A DNA stretch of 64,000 bases from Shewanella sp. SNU WT4 (lineage in GTDB: Bacteria; Pseudomonadota; Gammaproteobacteria; Enterobacterales; Shewanellaceae): positions 2,728,001-2,792,000 of the forward strand of contig NZ_CP041151.1 in the NCBI RefSeq assembly GCF_006494715.1, read 5' to 3'. Positions 1 to 9,800 of this stretch are shown here, in pieces. The notes beneath the pieces are model-generated. The model saw nothing but the letters and a program-made list of their open reading frames with translations, was not told the origin of the DNA and did not search any database. Position 1 is the stretch's first letter. Every line of letters starts with the position of its first letter. The position numbers and the translations under genes were made by a program.

Positions 1-46
1 TTGTAGGGATTTTACTTGCACTAACAAGAGGCTATATCAGGCAGTT

Positions 47-1051
47 CTATCCCCATGTCCTTGGTCGCTTTCTTAATTCACGATAATCAAACGACAGCAC
101 ATGAATGCGCTCAATCGGCACGCCAGCTAAAAATATCCGCTCTTGCCCACGCAACACCATCTTAGGTTCACCGCAAATAAAGACTCGAAATTGCCGAGAG
201 AATTGATGGCGCCCAGCCACAAGTTCTATGGGATCAGCTAAACGCACCCGCTTGCCATCCACTTGCGATTTCTCGCTTTCAGCGCCGACACAGGCCTGAT
301 AAAAAAAGGTTTTATGCATCAACATACGTTGCAAAAGATATTTATGCTGATATAAATCATCCAAATTGCGGCCATAGTGATATAAATAAATCTCCCCTCT
401 ATGCCCTCTTTCTAGAGCCTCTTCGGCAATCCCCACCACAGCCCCAAGTCCAGTACCGCCGCCAATTAACACTAAGATATCATCGGGTAATCCTGGGTAG
501 TAATGACAGTGTCCCCAAGGCCCTTGCAAGAATAATTCATCGCCGTTGTTAGCATGATAAAACAACCAATCACTGAATTTACCATTGCGCTTACGGCGAA
601 TGTGGAACTCTAAAGTGTTATCTTGGGCTTTAGCTATGGCAAAGGTTCGCCCTATGCCATTGTTTAAACGAAGATTGACCGACTGCCCGGCGAGGTAGCG
701 CTTAGGGCCACTGACGTCGAGCACCAGTTTTATGACGTTTTCACTCAAGAAGGTTTTCGCAATAATGGGCGCCGCTATATACAGCTGTTCTGAATTACCG
801 GTTTCTAAGGCTAAACCGTGGGAAGGAATGCACTGACAGGCAAAAATAAGCCCTTCTTGCTTATATTCAATTTCAAGGCCGCGCTGAGCCATTAACGCTA
901 AATCGCCGCCCACGTATTTTAATAAACAGCTGCGACAGCGTCCTTTGCGACAGGAATAACTCGCAGGATACTCATGGCGTAACAATGCATCGAGCACAGT
1001 CTCACCACTTCTAGCTTCAAATGTCTTACCATCTAGGTAAAAAATACTCAT
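47..1051 (-). CDS. 2Fe-2S ferredoxin / flavin oxidoreductase (NAD(P)H-dependent)
   Basis: 334 residues combining a plant-type ferredoxin domain with a ferredoxin-reductase module, as in the electron-transfer subunits of aromatic-ring oxygenases and CDP-6-deoxyglucoseen reductase. Seen: cluster cysteines C34, C39, C42 and C72 (CX4CX2CX29C), an FAD-binding stretch with RTFAIA at 135-140, GPWG at 177-180, the nucleotide loop GGGTGLG at 197-203, and the CGEP motif at 293-296. It should pass electrons from NAD(P)H through flavin to the iron-sulfur centre in the cytoplasm. The partner oxygenase is not next to it, so the substrate is unknown. It is transcribed away from the glutaredoxin-like gene at 1219. 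The fold is clear and the physiological role is open. Confidence 0.85.
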   Translation of the reverse strand: MSIFYLDGKTFEARSGETVLDALLRHEYPASYSCRKGRCRSCLLKYVGGDLALMAQRGLEIEYKQEGLIFACQCIPSHGLALETGNSEQLYIAAPIIAKTFLSENVIKLVLDVSGPKRYLAGQSVNLRLNNGIGRTFAIAKAQDNTLEFHIRRKRNGKFSDWLFYHANNGDELFLQGPWGHCHYYPGLPDDILVLIGGGTGLGAVVGIAEEALERGHRGEIYLYHYGRNLDDLYQHKYLLQRMLMHKTFFYQACVGAESEKSQVDGKRVRLADPIELVAGRHQFSRQFRVFICGEPKMVLRGQERIFLAGVPIERIHVLSFDYRELRKRPRTWG

Positions 1052-1218
1052 GGATATGACCTTTTCATGACGGGGTAGGCTCCAAACAAGCGAGTGCTGC
1101 TCTATTGAGTGTATTCAATCACCCAACATTCACAAGTACATCAACGCATTGGTTAAAGTCCTGTTCGCTTCCTTAGGTCTCAGGTAGACTACGGCCAAAA
1201 AACACAGGGAGATAATGG

Positions 1219-1575
1219 GTGAAGTTAATCAGATTTTTACTCGGCAAGTTGATTTTATTGGCAAATGCGGTTTTTAAGCCTAAAAAAATTAGCCGCAGCT
1301 TAGATGCGCAGCAACAGATAGATAAGGCTACCGCCGCCTTAACCTTATTCCAATATCCAGCGTGCCCATTTTGCGTTAAAGTGCGCCGCCAAATGTATCG
1401 CCAGCAACTGAACATTCGCCTTGAAAATGCTAAGCAAGCGAATGTGGCTGCAACCTTGACTGAGCAAGGCGGTAAATTGCAAGTGCCATGCCTACGCATT
1501 GAACAAGGCGGCCAAGAGCAATGGTTATACGAGTCTGGCGATATCATTAAGTATTTGCAGCAACACTACGCCTAA
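1219..1575 (+). CDS. Glutaredoxin-family thiol protein with N-terminal hydrophobic segment
   Basis: 118 residues. Residues 41-118 form a glutaredoxin/GST-N thioredoxin fold with the redox motif C49-P-F-C52, the cis-proline in VP at 89-90, and the ESGDII glutathione-site segment at 105-110. Residues 1-20 are hydrophobic and may be a membrane anchor, which classical glutaredoxins lack. The start is a GTG preceded by AGGGAG at 1207-1212; no in-frame ATG lies nearby. Role by family: glutathione-dependent dithiol chemistry. The gene is convergent with the membrane protein at 1761, with a strong palindrome between them. Confidence 0.85.
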   Translation: MKLIRFLLGKLILLANAVFKPKKISRSLDAQQQIDKATAALTLFQYPACPFCVKVRRQMYRQQLNIRLENAKQANVAATLTEQGGKLQVPCLRIEQGGQEQWLYESGDIIKYLQQHYA

Positions 1576-1660
1576 CTAGCTATTGGCTTCAATCAAGCCT
1601 CTGTGCTTTAGCCTTTAACCGCTAAGTCAGCTGATTTGCCTTATGCTGTTTTGCCTTATA

Positions 1661-1691
1661 GAAAACAGTGCCAAGCCTTGGCACTGTTTTC
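1661..1691. terminator. Bidirectional terminator-like palindrome
   Basis: Perfect 15-bp arms around a single central base (GAAAACAGTGCCAAG and its complement), with A/T runs at both outer ends, lying between two convergent genes. It is expected to stop transcription in both directions. A run of nine C follows at 1702-1710. Confidence 0.75.
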
Positions 1692-1760
1692 AGTGAAACC
1701 TCCCCCCCCCTCATTGACATCTGCTTGGCTGTTTATGGCCACACAGCCTATAAGTTCCGG

Positions 1761-2450
1761 TCATTTTTGCCATAAATAGGTTCTATCACAGTAGTCATAT
1801 AACCACTGTGGGCGGTACACCACGATTAAAGTAATCACCATGCCATTAAGCAGTGCCTCGGGGAACATTAATAGCGGCGCCACTAATAAGTAATTATCTA
1901 TGATGTCGCTTAAGGGGATATCGCTTGAGAGCAACAGCCAGCCAGACCACAGCAGCATGTGCACTAAGATGGTGAGGGCTGAATTTAAAAATGCCCCGCA
2001 GAAAATGTAGATAAATAAATGGTGCGGCAATAAGTGAAAACATCTGTGATAAAGCACAAAACTAAACCATAAAGGCAAACACACACCCACTAAGCTATAG
2101 GCAAAAAATTGCCAAGGTTGCTCTAATACCAGCAGGCTAAACATGAGGCTTGGGATAATTAATGCAAAGGTCGCTAAACGCCAACCAAACATCAACATAC
2201 ACGTGGTTAGCGCCAAAAAATGCAGATGCAATTGTGGATGTATGCTGGCATCCAGTGCCCATAATCCAAAAATAACTAAAGTGCCCCCCCATAAGCGCTG
2301 GCGCAGCCCAGCATTGCCCTTAAGCTGGTAGACATCATCCTTCGGCCACACAATAACCAGCCACACCAGCCAAGTCACGGCGGCAAGTACATCGCTTAAT
2401 TGCCAGTGCCAGTCAAGAGATGACCAGAGCGTTTGCCAGTAATTAAGCAT
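1761..2450 (-). CDS. CbiM-like energy-coupling factor permease family membrane protein
   Basis: 229 residues with about six hydrophobic helices. It resembles the CbiM/PF01891 family of substrate-binding membrane components of cobalt/nickel ECF transporters, notably in the small-residue and His-containing segment around DASIHPQLHLHFLALTTCM and the PEALLNGMVITLIV segment near the C-terminus. No ATPase or T-component gene is adjacent, so either it works with distant partners or it is an orphan family member. The first residues lack the typical CbiM MHIPDG metal-binding N-terminus, so metal uptake should not be assumed. A run of seven C (2284-2290) lies in the coding region. Confidence 0.65.
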   Translation of the reverse strand: MLNYWQTLWSSLDWHWQLSDVLAAVTWLVWLVIVWPKDDVYQLKGNAGLRQRLWGGTLVIFGLWALDASIHPQLHLHFLALTTCMLMFGWRLATFALIIPSLMFSLLVLEQPWQFFAYSLVGVCLPLWFSFVLYHRCFHLLPHHLFIYIFCGAFLNSALTILVHMLLWSGWLLLSSDIPLSDIIDNYLLVAPLLMFPEALLNGMVITLIVVYRPQWLYDYCDRTYLWQK

Positions 2451-2547
2451 TTATGAGCCCCTTGACGATGACTTAGCAAAAGTTAATGAAATTCAATAGT
2501 TTTGCCGTTAAACTCATGGCTATTATTGATATTAGGCTAACTTAATA

Positions 2548-2976
2548 ATGACGACATTACCGCTAAAATGGCTATGCATAGCCGCCGCTCTGACTGTCAG
2601 CGGCTGCCAATCATCGTCAAGCTTGCTCGAAGATTATGCTGGCAAGATCCGCGATCAAATGCAAACTCAAATTGGGAATGATGGCACTAAGGTATTTGTT
2701 TATACATTGAAAATTACTGAGCCGAGCTCAAACCATGAGTATATAAAGCCCACCAGCCGTAAAGAAGCGCTGATCATGGCCAATAATGCCAAAGAATTAC
2801 GGGATTTAGTCACAGAACAAACTGAACTCGGTTTAGAAAAAACCTTGGAAATGACCCAGTATTGTCGTGAAGGTTACATAGAATTGAATCGTTTAATAAC
2901 AAGCGATCGCGGGGAAATCCGCGGTGAGTGCAATGAAAGCGCCACCACCGCCGATAGAGAGCAATATAGCCGTTAA
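2548..2976 (+). CDS. Putative lipoprotein of unknown function
   Basis: 142 residues. The N-terminus is a short lipoprotein signal ending in the lipobox VSGC at about residues 17-20, followed by a Ser-rich linker and a mostly helical, charged domain. Lipid attachment to that Cys at the inner or outer membrane is the only supported property. I do not recognise a family. It is divergent from the CbiM-like gene at 2450, leaving about 97 bp for both promoters. Confidence 0.7.
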   Translation: MTTLPLKWLCIAAALTVSGCQSSSSLLEDYAGKIRDQMQTQIGNDGTKVFVYTLKITEPSSNHEYIKPTSRKEALIMANNAKELRDLVTEQTELGLEKTLEMTQYCREGYIELNRLITSDRGEIRGECNESATTADREQYSR

Positions 2977-3000
2977 TCCCACACTAGTGGGGCATAGCCA

Positions 3001-3318
3001 CTAGCGCGGTGTTAAGCAGCGAAATTCGATTTTATAAAATTGATCAAGCCCTGGGTAAATCTCGCCAATGACCTGATGCAATTCTGCTAAGGTCATATTC
3101 TCAGCATCCGCTTCTACATCAGTCAGTTGGGCTAAAGTAATCGGGCTCACAGCTAAAATCTCAATATCACAAAACCAGCGCCCAGCTTCAAAGGTTGATA
3201 CTGGCAAAATTTGCCCAACCGCGACATGGGATTCCGCTTCATCGCGAAGAGTAATTATCTTAGCGCCGCTTAATATATCGGCTTCAAAACGCTCAAAAAA
3301 AGTAATGGCAGTTAACAT
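3001..3318 (-). CDS. yqfB: N(4)-acetylcytidine amidohydrolase (ASCH domain, YqfB family)
   Basis: 105 residues, the usual YqfB length, made almost entirely of one ASCH domain. Family-matching segments are ITFFERFEADILSG near the start, ITLRDE (22-27), ENMTLAEL and the terminal IYPG-QFY-IEF block. E. coli YqfB hydrolyses N4-acetylcytidine to cytidine and acetate. Conserved Lys, Thr and Glu residues of the small ASCH pocket appear to be present. It is a single gene, convergent with the lipoprotein at 2548. Confidence 0.9.
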   Translation of the reverse strand: MLTAITFFERFEADILSGAKIITLRDEAESHVAVGQILPVSTFEAGRWFCDIEILAVSPITLAQLTDVEADAENMTLAELHQVIGEIYPGLDQFYKIEFRCLTPR

Positions 3319-3504
3319 AGCTAGTATCCAAAAATTGCGGATGGCGAGTATACGTCAAGTCGCAGGGGAAGATCACTGTGTTTACCACGGCGGATTGACG
3401 CTAATTTTTTGCTAAGGCGGCCAATTTTAGATACACTCGCCCGCCTTGGCGAACAATAGTCATACTAGAGCTATTGGTTCAGTCCCAACCGCGTAATTGA
3501 GCAC

Positions 3505-3699
3505 ATGAATAAAAAGCAGAAAATCATCAAGAAAATGGCTAAGCGTACTAAAGCACGTGAAAACCAAAAAGAGCATCCAGTCCAAGGCGGCCTGAAAGCT
3601 AAATATATCTCTAAAGCTGAGCGCGCCAAAATGGAAGCGGCGCAAGCTGTCGCGACTGATGCGCCAGTTGAAAACTCGACCCCAGTCAGCGAAGACTAA
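3505..3699 (+). CDS. Small basic protein, DUF2986-like
   Basis: 64 residues, strongly basic in the first half (MNKKQKIIKKMAKRTKARE), with the YISKAERAKM segment typical of the short DUF2986 proteins of marine gammaproteobacteria, and an acidic tail. No enzymatic motif. The basic helix suggests nucleic-acid or ribosome association, but that is conjecture. A hairpin follows the stop. The family assignment is from memory of the pattern. Confidence 0.7.
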   Translation: MNKKQKIIKKMAKRTKARENQKEHPVQGGLKAKYISKAERAKMEAAQAVATDAPVENSTPVSED

Positions 3700-3713
3700 G
3701 GGTGAGTGACAGC

Positions 3714-3749
3714 CCTCTTGGTTCGGCATGTAAGTGCTGAGCCAAGAGG
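3714..3749 (+). terminator. Hairpin downstream of DUF2986-like gene
   Basis: Arms of about 15 bp with two G-U pairs around a six-base loop, followed by a weak T tract (ATTAGTTT). Probable intrinsic terminator. The rest of the 324-bp gap to the next gene (3750-4023) shows no ORF or RNA I recognise. Confidence 0.6.
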
Positions 3750-4023
3750 ATTAGTTTGACCTAGTACTACCTCCCCAAATCTACACTCCCAATCGATAGA
3801 TTGAACGCACCCCACGTTTAAACATCAGCGCAACTCCACCACTAAGTACCCAAGACGCCCGCACTAAATAGTGCAAGCAAGGCTATACCTCGCTCACCAT
3901 GGCATTAAATTGAGATAATTCCTTACGATAAAAAAAGCGCTTAATGGCATCATTCAGTATGATGAACAAAAGCTTATAATTGCGTATGATAGGCTTTTGC
4001 TAATACATATAGGGAATGAGTTT

Positions 4024-4533
4024 GTGGATAAACCATGGTTCAGCGTTGCCACTAGGATAGGGTTAGCGGTGACATTATTGATAGCTAGTCATGCAGTCTC
4101 AGCAGCGATTGCGGTTGATCTCGTCAAGGTCACCAAATCTGCCAATAAAATGCAATTGCTGCATCAAGGTAAAGTTGTCAAAAGCTACCACGTTGCCTTT
4201 GGTGATAACCCTGTGGGTCACAAACTCAATGAAGGTGATGAGCGCACGCCAGAAGGCCGCTATATTTTGGATTATAAAAAAGCCGATAGTGCCTTTTATC
4301 GCTCAATTCATATCTCCTACCCTAATGATGCCGATAAAATTCGTGCCCGTGCCTTAGGCTTAAGTGCCGGCGGCCTTATTATGATCCACGGCGAGAACCC
4401 CAACTCCAAATTATCGCCACTAGAGCAACAGCAATATAATTGGACCAACGGTTGCATTGCTGTCACCAACAAAGAAATGGATGAGTTGTGGCGAATTCTG
4501 GATGTTGGAACCCCCATAGAAATTTACCCTTAA
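4024..4533 (+). CDS. L,D-transpeptidase (YkuD domain), secreted
   Basis: 169 residues from a GTG start at 4024, chosen because AGGGA lies at 4011-4015 and the protein then opens with a normal signal peptide (residues 1 to about 28, cut near VSAA). A TTG nine codons upstream would add a sequence unlike a signal peptide. The YkuD domain shows H122 in IHGE and the catalytic C144 in TNGCIAVTNKEMDELW, followed by the usual GTPIEIYP end. It should act in the periplasm on peptidoglycan, making or cutting 3-3 links or attaching proteins. It resembles the YafK/ErfK group. YecM follows after seven bases, probably in one transcript. Confidence 0.88.
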   Translation: MDKPWFSVATRIGLAVTLLIASHAVSAAIAVDLVKVTKSANKMQLLHQGKVVKSYHVAFGDNPVGHKLNEGDERTPEGRYILDYKKADSAFYRSIHISYPNDADKIRARALGLSAGGLIMIHGENPNSKLSPLEQQQYNWTNGCIAVTNKEMDELWRILDVGTPIEIYP

Positions 4534-4540
4534 GGAAGTT

Positions 4541-5107
4541 ATGTCGTTTAAGCAACTACTGCAAAGCTGGCCCGCCTTTAGCCAGCAAATCACCGCCTTT
4601 AGTCAAGAGCTGGGACTTGACTCCTTAACGCTGCATTGCGATCACGCGGCGCTGCGCGTCAATGATTTTGATAAGGCGTGCCAGTTACATTTAGATGTTG
4701 CCAGCCAAGGCGAAATCTTATCCAACAATGTCATCAATGGCCGGCCAATCATTATCATTAAGTTAGATGAAGGCCTGCCATTTAATCAGCAAACAATTGA
4801 TTGTATTGAACTGCCATACCCTGGTGAAAAACAATATCCCGCTGAAGGTTGGGAGCACATCGAATTAGTGCTGCCTTGCCAAGCCACCACCACTCAAGAG
4901 CTATGTGAAGCCTTGATTGCGCGAGTGCCAAGTATTGCCCCCATACTTAACGGTGAAACCGCCATCAAGGTGAAATTGAGCTCGCCGCAAGGAGAACACG
5001 AACGCTTAGCCAATCCCACCATAGCGTTTAAGCAAGGTAACTTGTGTATTAAGGTTCATCCGGCCAGTATCGAAGCTGTGATTTTATCCGAACAAGCGCT
5101 GGATTAA
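4541..5107 (+). CDS. yecM: YecM-family VOC-fold protein
   Basis: 188 residues matching E. coli YecM along its length, with the conserved DHAALRVN and WEHIELVLP segments. YecM has the vicinal-oxygen-chelate fold and binds a metal; H34/H37-type and Glu ligands appear to be kept. The substrate is unknown. The gene sits seven bases after the L,D-transpeptidase and four bases before the DUF938 methyltransferase, so the three look co-transcribed. Confidence 0.85.
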   Translation: MSFKQLLQSWPAFSQQITAFSQELGLDSLTLHCDHAALRVNDFDKACQLHLDVASQGEILSNNVINGRPIIIIKLDEGLPFNQQTIDCIELPYPGEKQYPAEGWEHIELVLPCQATTTQELCEALIARVPSIAPILNGETAIKVKLSSPQGEHERLANPTIAFKQGNLCIKVHPASIEAVILSEQALD

Positions 5108-5111
5108 GCGA

Positions 5112-5720
5112 ATGACACTGCCCTTCTCGCAAAGCTGTGAAAATAATAAAGCGCCCATATTAGCCGTGATTGCGCCTATGTTAGGCCATTGTACTGCTGT
5201 GCTAGAAGTTGGCAGTGGCACAGGTCAACATGCCGCATTTTTTAGTGCCGCCTTGTCCCATATTCAGTGGCAATGCACAGAGCAAACTGAGTATATTGAT
5301 GGCCTCACTCGCCGTGTAGAGCATGAGCTACGCATAGCACAGGAAGATCGTAACAATCTCCCTACGCCTTGGGTGTTAGATGTCAATCACTGGCCGCCCA
5401 TGGCGACTGTCGATGCGATTTATAGCGCCAATACTTTGCATATTATGGACGAGTGCAGTGGTCAAACCTTTATTCAGCAAGCCGCGGCACACTTACCCGC
5501 GCAAGGGCAATTGTTAATTTACGGCCCGTTTAAGCGCCATGGCGCCCACACTTGCGAGTCGAATCAACAATTTGATCAATTTTTACAACGCCGTGATCCA
5601 AGTAGCGGTGTGCGCTGCTTAGATGAGGTTTCACAACTAGCTCAGTCATACGGCTTAATGTTACAGTCAATACACTCATTGCCTGCCAACAATTTATTAG
5701 TGCAATTCATTAAAACTTAA
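5112..5720 (+). CDS. DUF938 class I SAM-dependent methyltransferase
   Basis: 202 residues. Motif I is VLEVGSGTGQHA (about residues 30-41), followed by a DVNHWPP segment and YSANTLHIMD, all typical of the DUF938 (PF06080) methyltransferase-like family. SAM binding is well supported; the methyl acceptor is not known. It begins four bases after yecM, which indicates translational coupling. Confidence 0.88.
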   Translation: MTLPFSQSCENNKAPILAVIAPMLGHCTAVLEVGSGTGQHAAFFSAALSHIQWQCTEQTEYIDGLTRRVEHELRIAQEDRNNLPTPWVLDVNHWPPMATVDAIYSANTLHIMDECSGQTFIQQAAAHLPAQGQLLIYGPFKRHGAHTCESNQQFDQFLQRRDPSSGVRCLDEVSQLAQSYGLMLQSIHSLPANNLLVQFIKT

Positions 5721-5771
5721 GCGCTTCTTTTTTTTGCCTCAGCTAATGCACATGATTATTAAGGACAATTA

Positions 5772-6617
5772 ATGGCTTCAATCACAACTAAAACCCATGC
5801 CAATGGCTTAGAGTATGTCGATATCGACACAGCTCTGTGTAGCGCTCGTATTTTTATGCAAGGCGCGCAAATTGATCAGTTTCAACCTAAAGGTCAAGCG
5901 CCGATTTTATGGGTATCGAGCGCCGATGATTATCAAGCTGGCAATGGTATTCGCGGCGGGGTACCTGTTTGCTGGCCGTGGTTTGGCATGAATACCACGC
6001 CAAATTGGCCACAACACGGCTTTGCCCGCACGCGCTTATGGGACTTGCAAAGTGCTGAAGTAGAAAAAGACGTTGCTAAGCTTACTTTTGTATTAACTAT
6101 CAGTGAGCAAGATAAGCAGTATTGGCCCCACGACACCCAAGTGTCTATGGTGTTTGAATTAAGTGAGCGCTTAAAAGTGAGCTTAATTAATCACAATACT
6201 GGTCTTGAAACTGTCTCCTTCACCCAAGCGCTACATACCTATTTTGCCATTGATGATATTCACCAATTACAAGTCAGTGGTTTTAGCGGCTCTGAGTATA
6301 TTGAATTTGCTAAGGGACCTTATCAGCAGCAAGGCGATACTGTGAGCTTTGATAAAGAAACCGACCGAGTTTATACCAAGCTTGGGCCACAGCAATTACT
6401 GCATACCCCCAATGGCACTATCGTCGTTAAACGCGAAAATAGTCAATCGGCCGTACTGTGGAATCCATGGATTGAAAAATCCACTTGGTTGAGTCGTTTT
6501 AATGATGATGACTATTTAACTATGGTCTGTCTGGAAGCCGCTAACGTGTTAGAGGATAAAGTCATATTGGCCGCTGGTGAAACTCATTGCCTGACGACTG
6601 AAATTTATTGGCAATAA
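5772..6617 (+). CDS. yeaD: D-hexose-6-phosphate mutarotase (YeaD family)
   Basis: 281 residues of aldose-1-epimerase-like beta sandwich. Diagnostic segments are GIRGGVPVCWPWFG near residue 58, HGFARTRLW, ALHTYFAI with the acid/base His, and MVCLEAANV with the catalytic Glu near the C-terminus. The family interconverts alpha and beta hexose-6-phosphates. The start has GGACA at 5762-5766. A GC-rich hairpin (6640-6669) follows without a clear T tract. Confidence 0.9.
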   Translation: MASITTKTHANGLEYVDIDTALCSARIFMQGAQIDQFQPKGQAPILWVSSADDYQAGNGIRGGVPVCWPWFGMNTTPNWPQHGFARTRLWDLQSAEVEKDVAKLTFVLTISEQDKQYWPHDTQVSMVFELSERLKVSLINHNTGLETVSFTQALHTYFAIDDIHQLQVSGFSGSEYIEFAKGPYQQQGDTVSFDKETDRVYTKLGPQQLLHTPNGTIVVKRENSQSAVLWNPWIEKSTWLSRFNDDDYLTMVCLEAANVLEDKVILAAGETHCLTTEIYWQ

Positions 6618-6639
6618 GCGATACACTTAACTGACAACG

Positions 6640-6669
6640 CGGCGGGGTTACCTTAGGTTGACCCCGCCG
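6640..6669 (+). terminator. GC-rich hairpin after yeaD
   Basis: Nine-bp arms CGGCGGGGT / ACCCCGCCG with a 12-base loop. There is no T tract, so termination activity is uncertain. The following stretch to 6812 contains loosely repeated AGATA units but no gene. Confidence 0.4.
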
Positions 6670-6812
6670 TATGCTCAGCAGTCATTCATTGACATAGTTT
6701 ATCAATAACACCCATATCGCTTTTAAAGATAGTGCTTTTACAGATAGAGCCTATGCAGATAAAGTCTACATAGATAAGTAGTTACCAACTGCCATCAATC
6801 TAAAGCTACATC

Positions 6813-6868
6813 TAAGTCATGGGGCATAAGTCATGGGACATAAGTCATGAGGCATAAGTCACGGGCCA
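6813..6868 (+). repeat. Four tandem 14-bp repeats over the ydbH start
   Basis: Units TAAGTCATGGGGCA, TAAGTCATGGGACA, TAAGTCATGAGGCA and TAAGTCACGGGCCA lie head to tail. The first three carry an ATG and a purine-rich run. The third contains the ATG (6847) that opens the long ORF, and the array ends at the alternative in-frame ATG at 6868. Confidence 0.9.
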
Positions 6869-9800
6869 TGAAACCGCACGCAGATAACAACCCGCCTTCC
6901 ACATCTGCCGGTGCCGATACTCAGGCCGCAACTCCTTATGCTCCAGTTAAAACACGCCGCGCCGTACTCATTACCAGTCTGCTCATATTGGTGTTGTTAA
7001 GCCTAATACTGTGGGCTTGGCTTAAACGCGATACCTGGTTAAGCGCCTTAATTAACCATGAATTAACCCCCTACGCTATCCGTTTAACGTCCTTGCAAGG
7101 CAGTGATATTCATTGGCGCGGCGGCTTAGTATTGACTCTCTCATCAAGCACTATCCATATCGACTTACCTGAGCAAGCTTTCACGCCCACCAGCCCTCAG
7201 GCTATGAATAATGCAATCAACAATTCTGCTATCGCTAATCCTATCAACTACCCTATCGACAGCATTATCAACATAGATAGCAGTCACCCTAGGTCCGATA
7301 CGGCAATTGTCATTAGGCTTAATGAGCTTGAACTCGATTTAAGCCAAGCGCGGCCCCGCGTTAGCGCTGCCAATATTGTTATCCAGGCGCCTGCCAAGTT
7401 AAATCAAGCCATGGTTACTGAGGTAATGGCACGGTTTCAAACCAACACCTTAGCATCACAATCAGCACCACCCCAGCCAACAGCCTTATTGCCATTGCCA
7501 TTGCCATTGCCATTGCCAATCGATATTAAGGTTAATCAAGCTCAGCTTGGCCTAGGTGAGCTGACTTTAATGCTCGATAAACTCGAAGTCACAGATGATG
7601 CACTCACCCTTAATCTCATGGTAAAGCCGATGGCTAACGCCAGTAGCAATGAAGCAGCGCCTTCAACCCTGAGCCTAAGGTGGCAACAACACAAGGGGCT
7701 AGCTTTAGAGAGCAACCTATCCTTTGCCAGTCTGTTAGCGCAAGTTAACCTCTTAATCCATCAAGGCAGCTTCCCTGAATATTTGCAGGATAATAACGCC
7801 CTTAGCGCATTGCGCCCTTGGCTGTGGCAAGGTGATGATGCGCGCCTCGAAGGTGTTGCGAGCGTTATGCTGACGGGCCATGCTGACTTAAACCAATGGT
7901 TTGGGAGTAATGAGCCTAGCATCACAGGCCAACTGCAATTAAGCGAGCTTAACTATCGCCTTGATAGTGAGCTCCTCACAACAAAATTAGCTGAGCTATT
8001 GCCGCCCTCACTCATGCAACCAAAGACGCAGCCAGCTTATCCATCAACACCAGCATCAACACCTGTAAGCGGTGATGTTCTATTTTCAATAGCAAAGTTC
8101 AGCGGCCAGATATCGGCGCAGCAAGAATTAGCCTCTGCTATTGATTTAAAAAGCATGGATTGGCAAATTGAGCCCGCAAGTGTGCAACTGCTATTGCCAC
8201 GAGCAATAGATAACGCCTTAGCTTTGTGGCTACAACAGCATATGGTGCCAAAGTTACATCAGCAGCTCCCGACAGAATGGCAATGGCTCGCCACTAGCCT
8301 CCCCTGGCTAGACATAGCCGCTAGCATCGCCGCATGGCAACTAACATGGGACACCCCAATGACAGGTGTTGGAATGAATCGCGTGAGTGTCGATGACATA
8401 AGTTTGCAGCAGCTATTCGCCGCCGACACCAACGCCGATACAAAGTCTCACGCTAACACTAAGTCTCACGCGCACACCAAGGCCGACGCCAACAACACAG
8501 CTGCTGTCATGGGCAACACTAGTGCTAGCCCTAATAACATCAAATCCGAATTTAGGCTAATGACTAAGCTGTCACAACTGCGCTGGCAAGCCCCGCAGTT
8601 AAGCGCTAATTATCAGGCAGAGGCAAGCCTTAACCATTGGCAGATAGCGCATAGTGCGCCGTTAACAGTTAAGGCCCTGATATCGCCGCTGCAAATGAGT
8701 ATTAACGGTACATTGGGTGCGACCATAGCAAGCAATTTTGCTCCGACACCAATAAATTCAACGCCAATAAATTCAACGTCAATAAATCCTGTGCCAACAA
8801 GCCCGGTAGCAATAAACCCAATAGCAATCAACTCAGTGCCCACAAGCCAAGCATCAGCCAGCCAAACTCAAACCGCAATTAACTGGTGGCATAGTCAAGC
8901 CATGATGGCCTTAGAGCTTAAAATTAATGAGTTAGACATACTTGATAAGCGCTTACTTACCCAGGATAAGGTCAGTGGATTGGAATCGACCCAATTTAGC
9001 GTTAAAGGTGAAGAGTTTCATGCTCAGGCTAAATGGCAACTGAACCTGCAGTCGCAAGCCGCAGTTAGTTTATTTCCCAATTATCATAGAATTGATTTAG
9101 GCCCAGTGATGATTGAAAAACAGCTTAAACATCAAAAGCAAGGCTTAGTGCCACGCTGGCGTTTAAGCCTACCATCGAGCCAATTGATATTATTGCCCGC
9201 TGCTGACACGGGCAATAACGCTAACGCCAATCTCAACCCCTATCCGAATGCGAAATTAACCCATCAATTTGAGCTGGGATTAGTCACAGAGCAAGTGCTA
9301 TGGCAAAGTTATGCTGAGATCTTTCACCCGCAACTGTTATCAACGACTGCGCCGCGCCAACAACATAAAATTGTCAGTCAGCATGCCATTAATCATCTTG
9401 GCCTGCATGCCAGCATTGACTATCACAGCGGCGCGCGCACCCGATTAAGCAGCCAAGCCTTGTGGCAATTAGATGCACTGAGCTTATCAAGTCAGCAAGC
9501 ACTTAACATCAATCCCGCCCGTAACGAGTGGCAAGTCACTGGCGATTGGCAGCATCAATCCAGCCTTAAACAGTGGCAGCCATTATTGAGCCGCGCTAGC
9601 CGTGAATTAATCAACAGCTTACAAGGCGATTTATCCTTTACTGGCGCGTTTACTTGGGGCAACCACACGCCTTATCAACCCTTCACCAACACCTTTGCCA
9701 TCGAGCTTAATCACATCAATGGCGCTATCGCCCATGTTCCTATCGATAACGCCACGATTAAGCTGCCGTGCACGCTCCATGGTGCGCTGCAACCGCTATT

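Noticed and set aside
1702..1710. Run of nine C between convergent genes
   Set aside because: Intergenic and between terminator and 3' end, so no phase-variable coding effect. Possibly a sequencing-prone homopolymer.
2284..2290. Run of seven C inside the CbiM-like gene as a phase-variation tract
   Set aside because: Seven bases is short for a contingency locus and the frame is intact.
3750..4023. Possible small RNA in the gap before the L,D-transpeptidase
   Set aside because: No promoter plus terminator pair facing the gap could be made out beyond the hairpin that belongs to the upstream gene.
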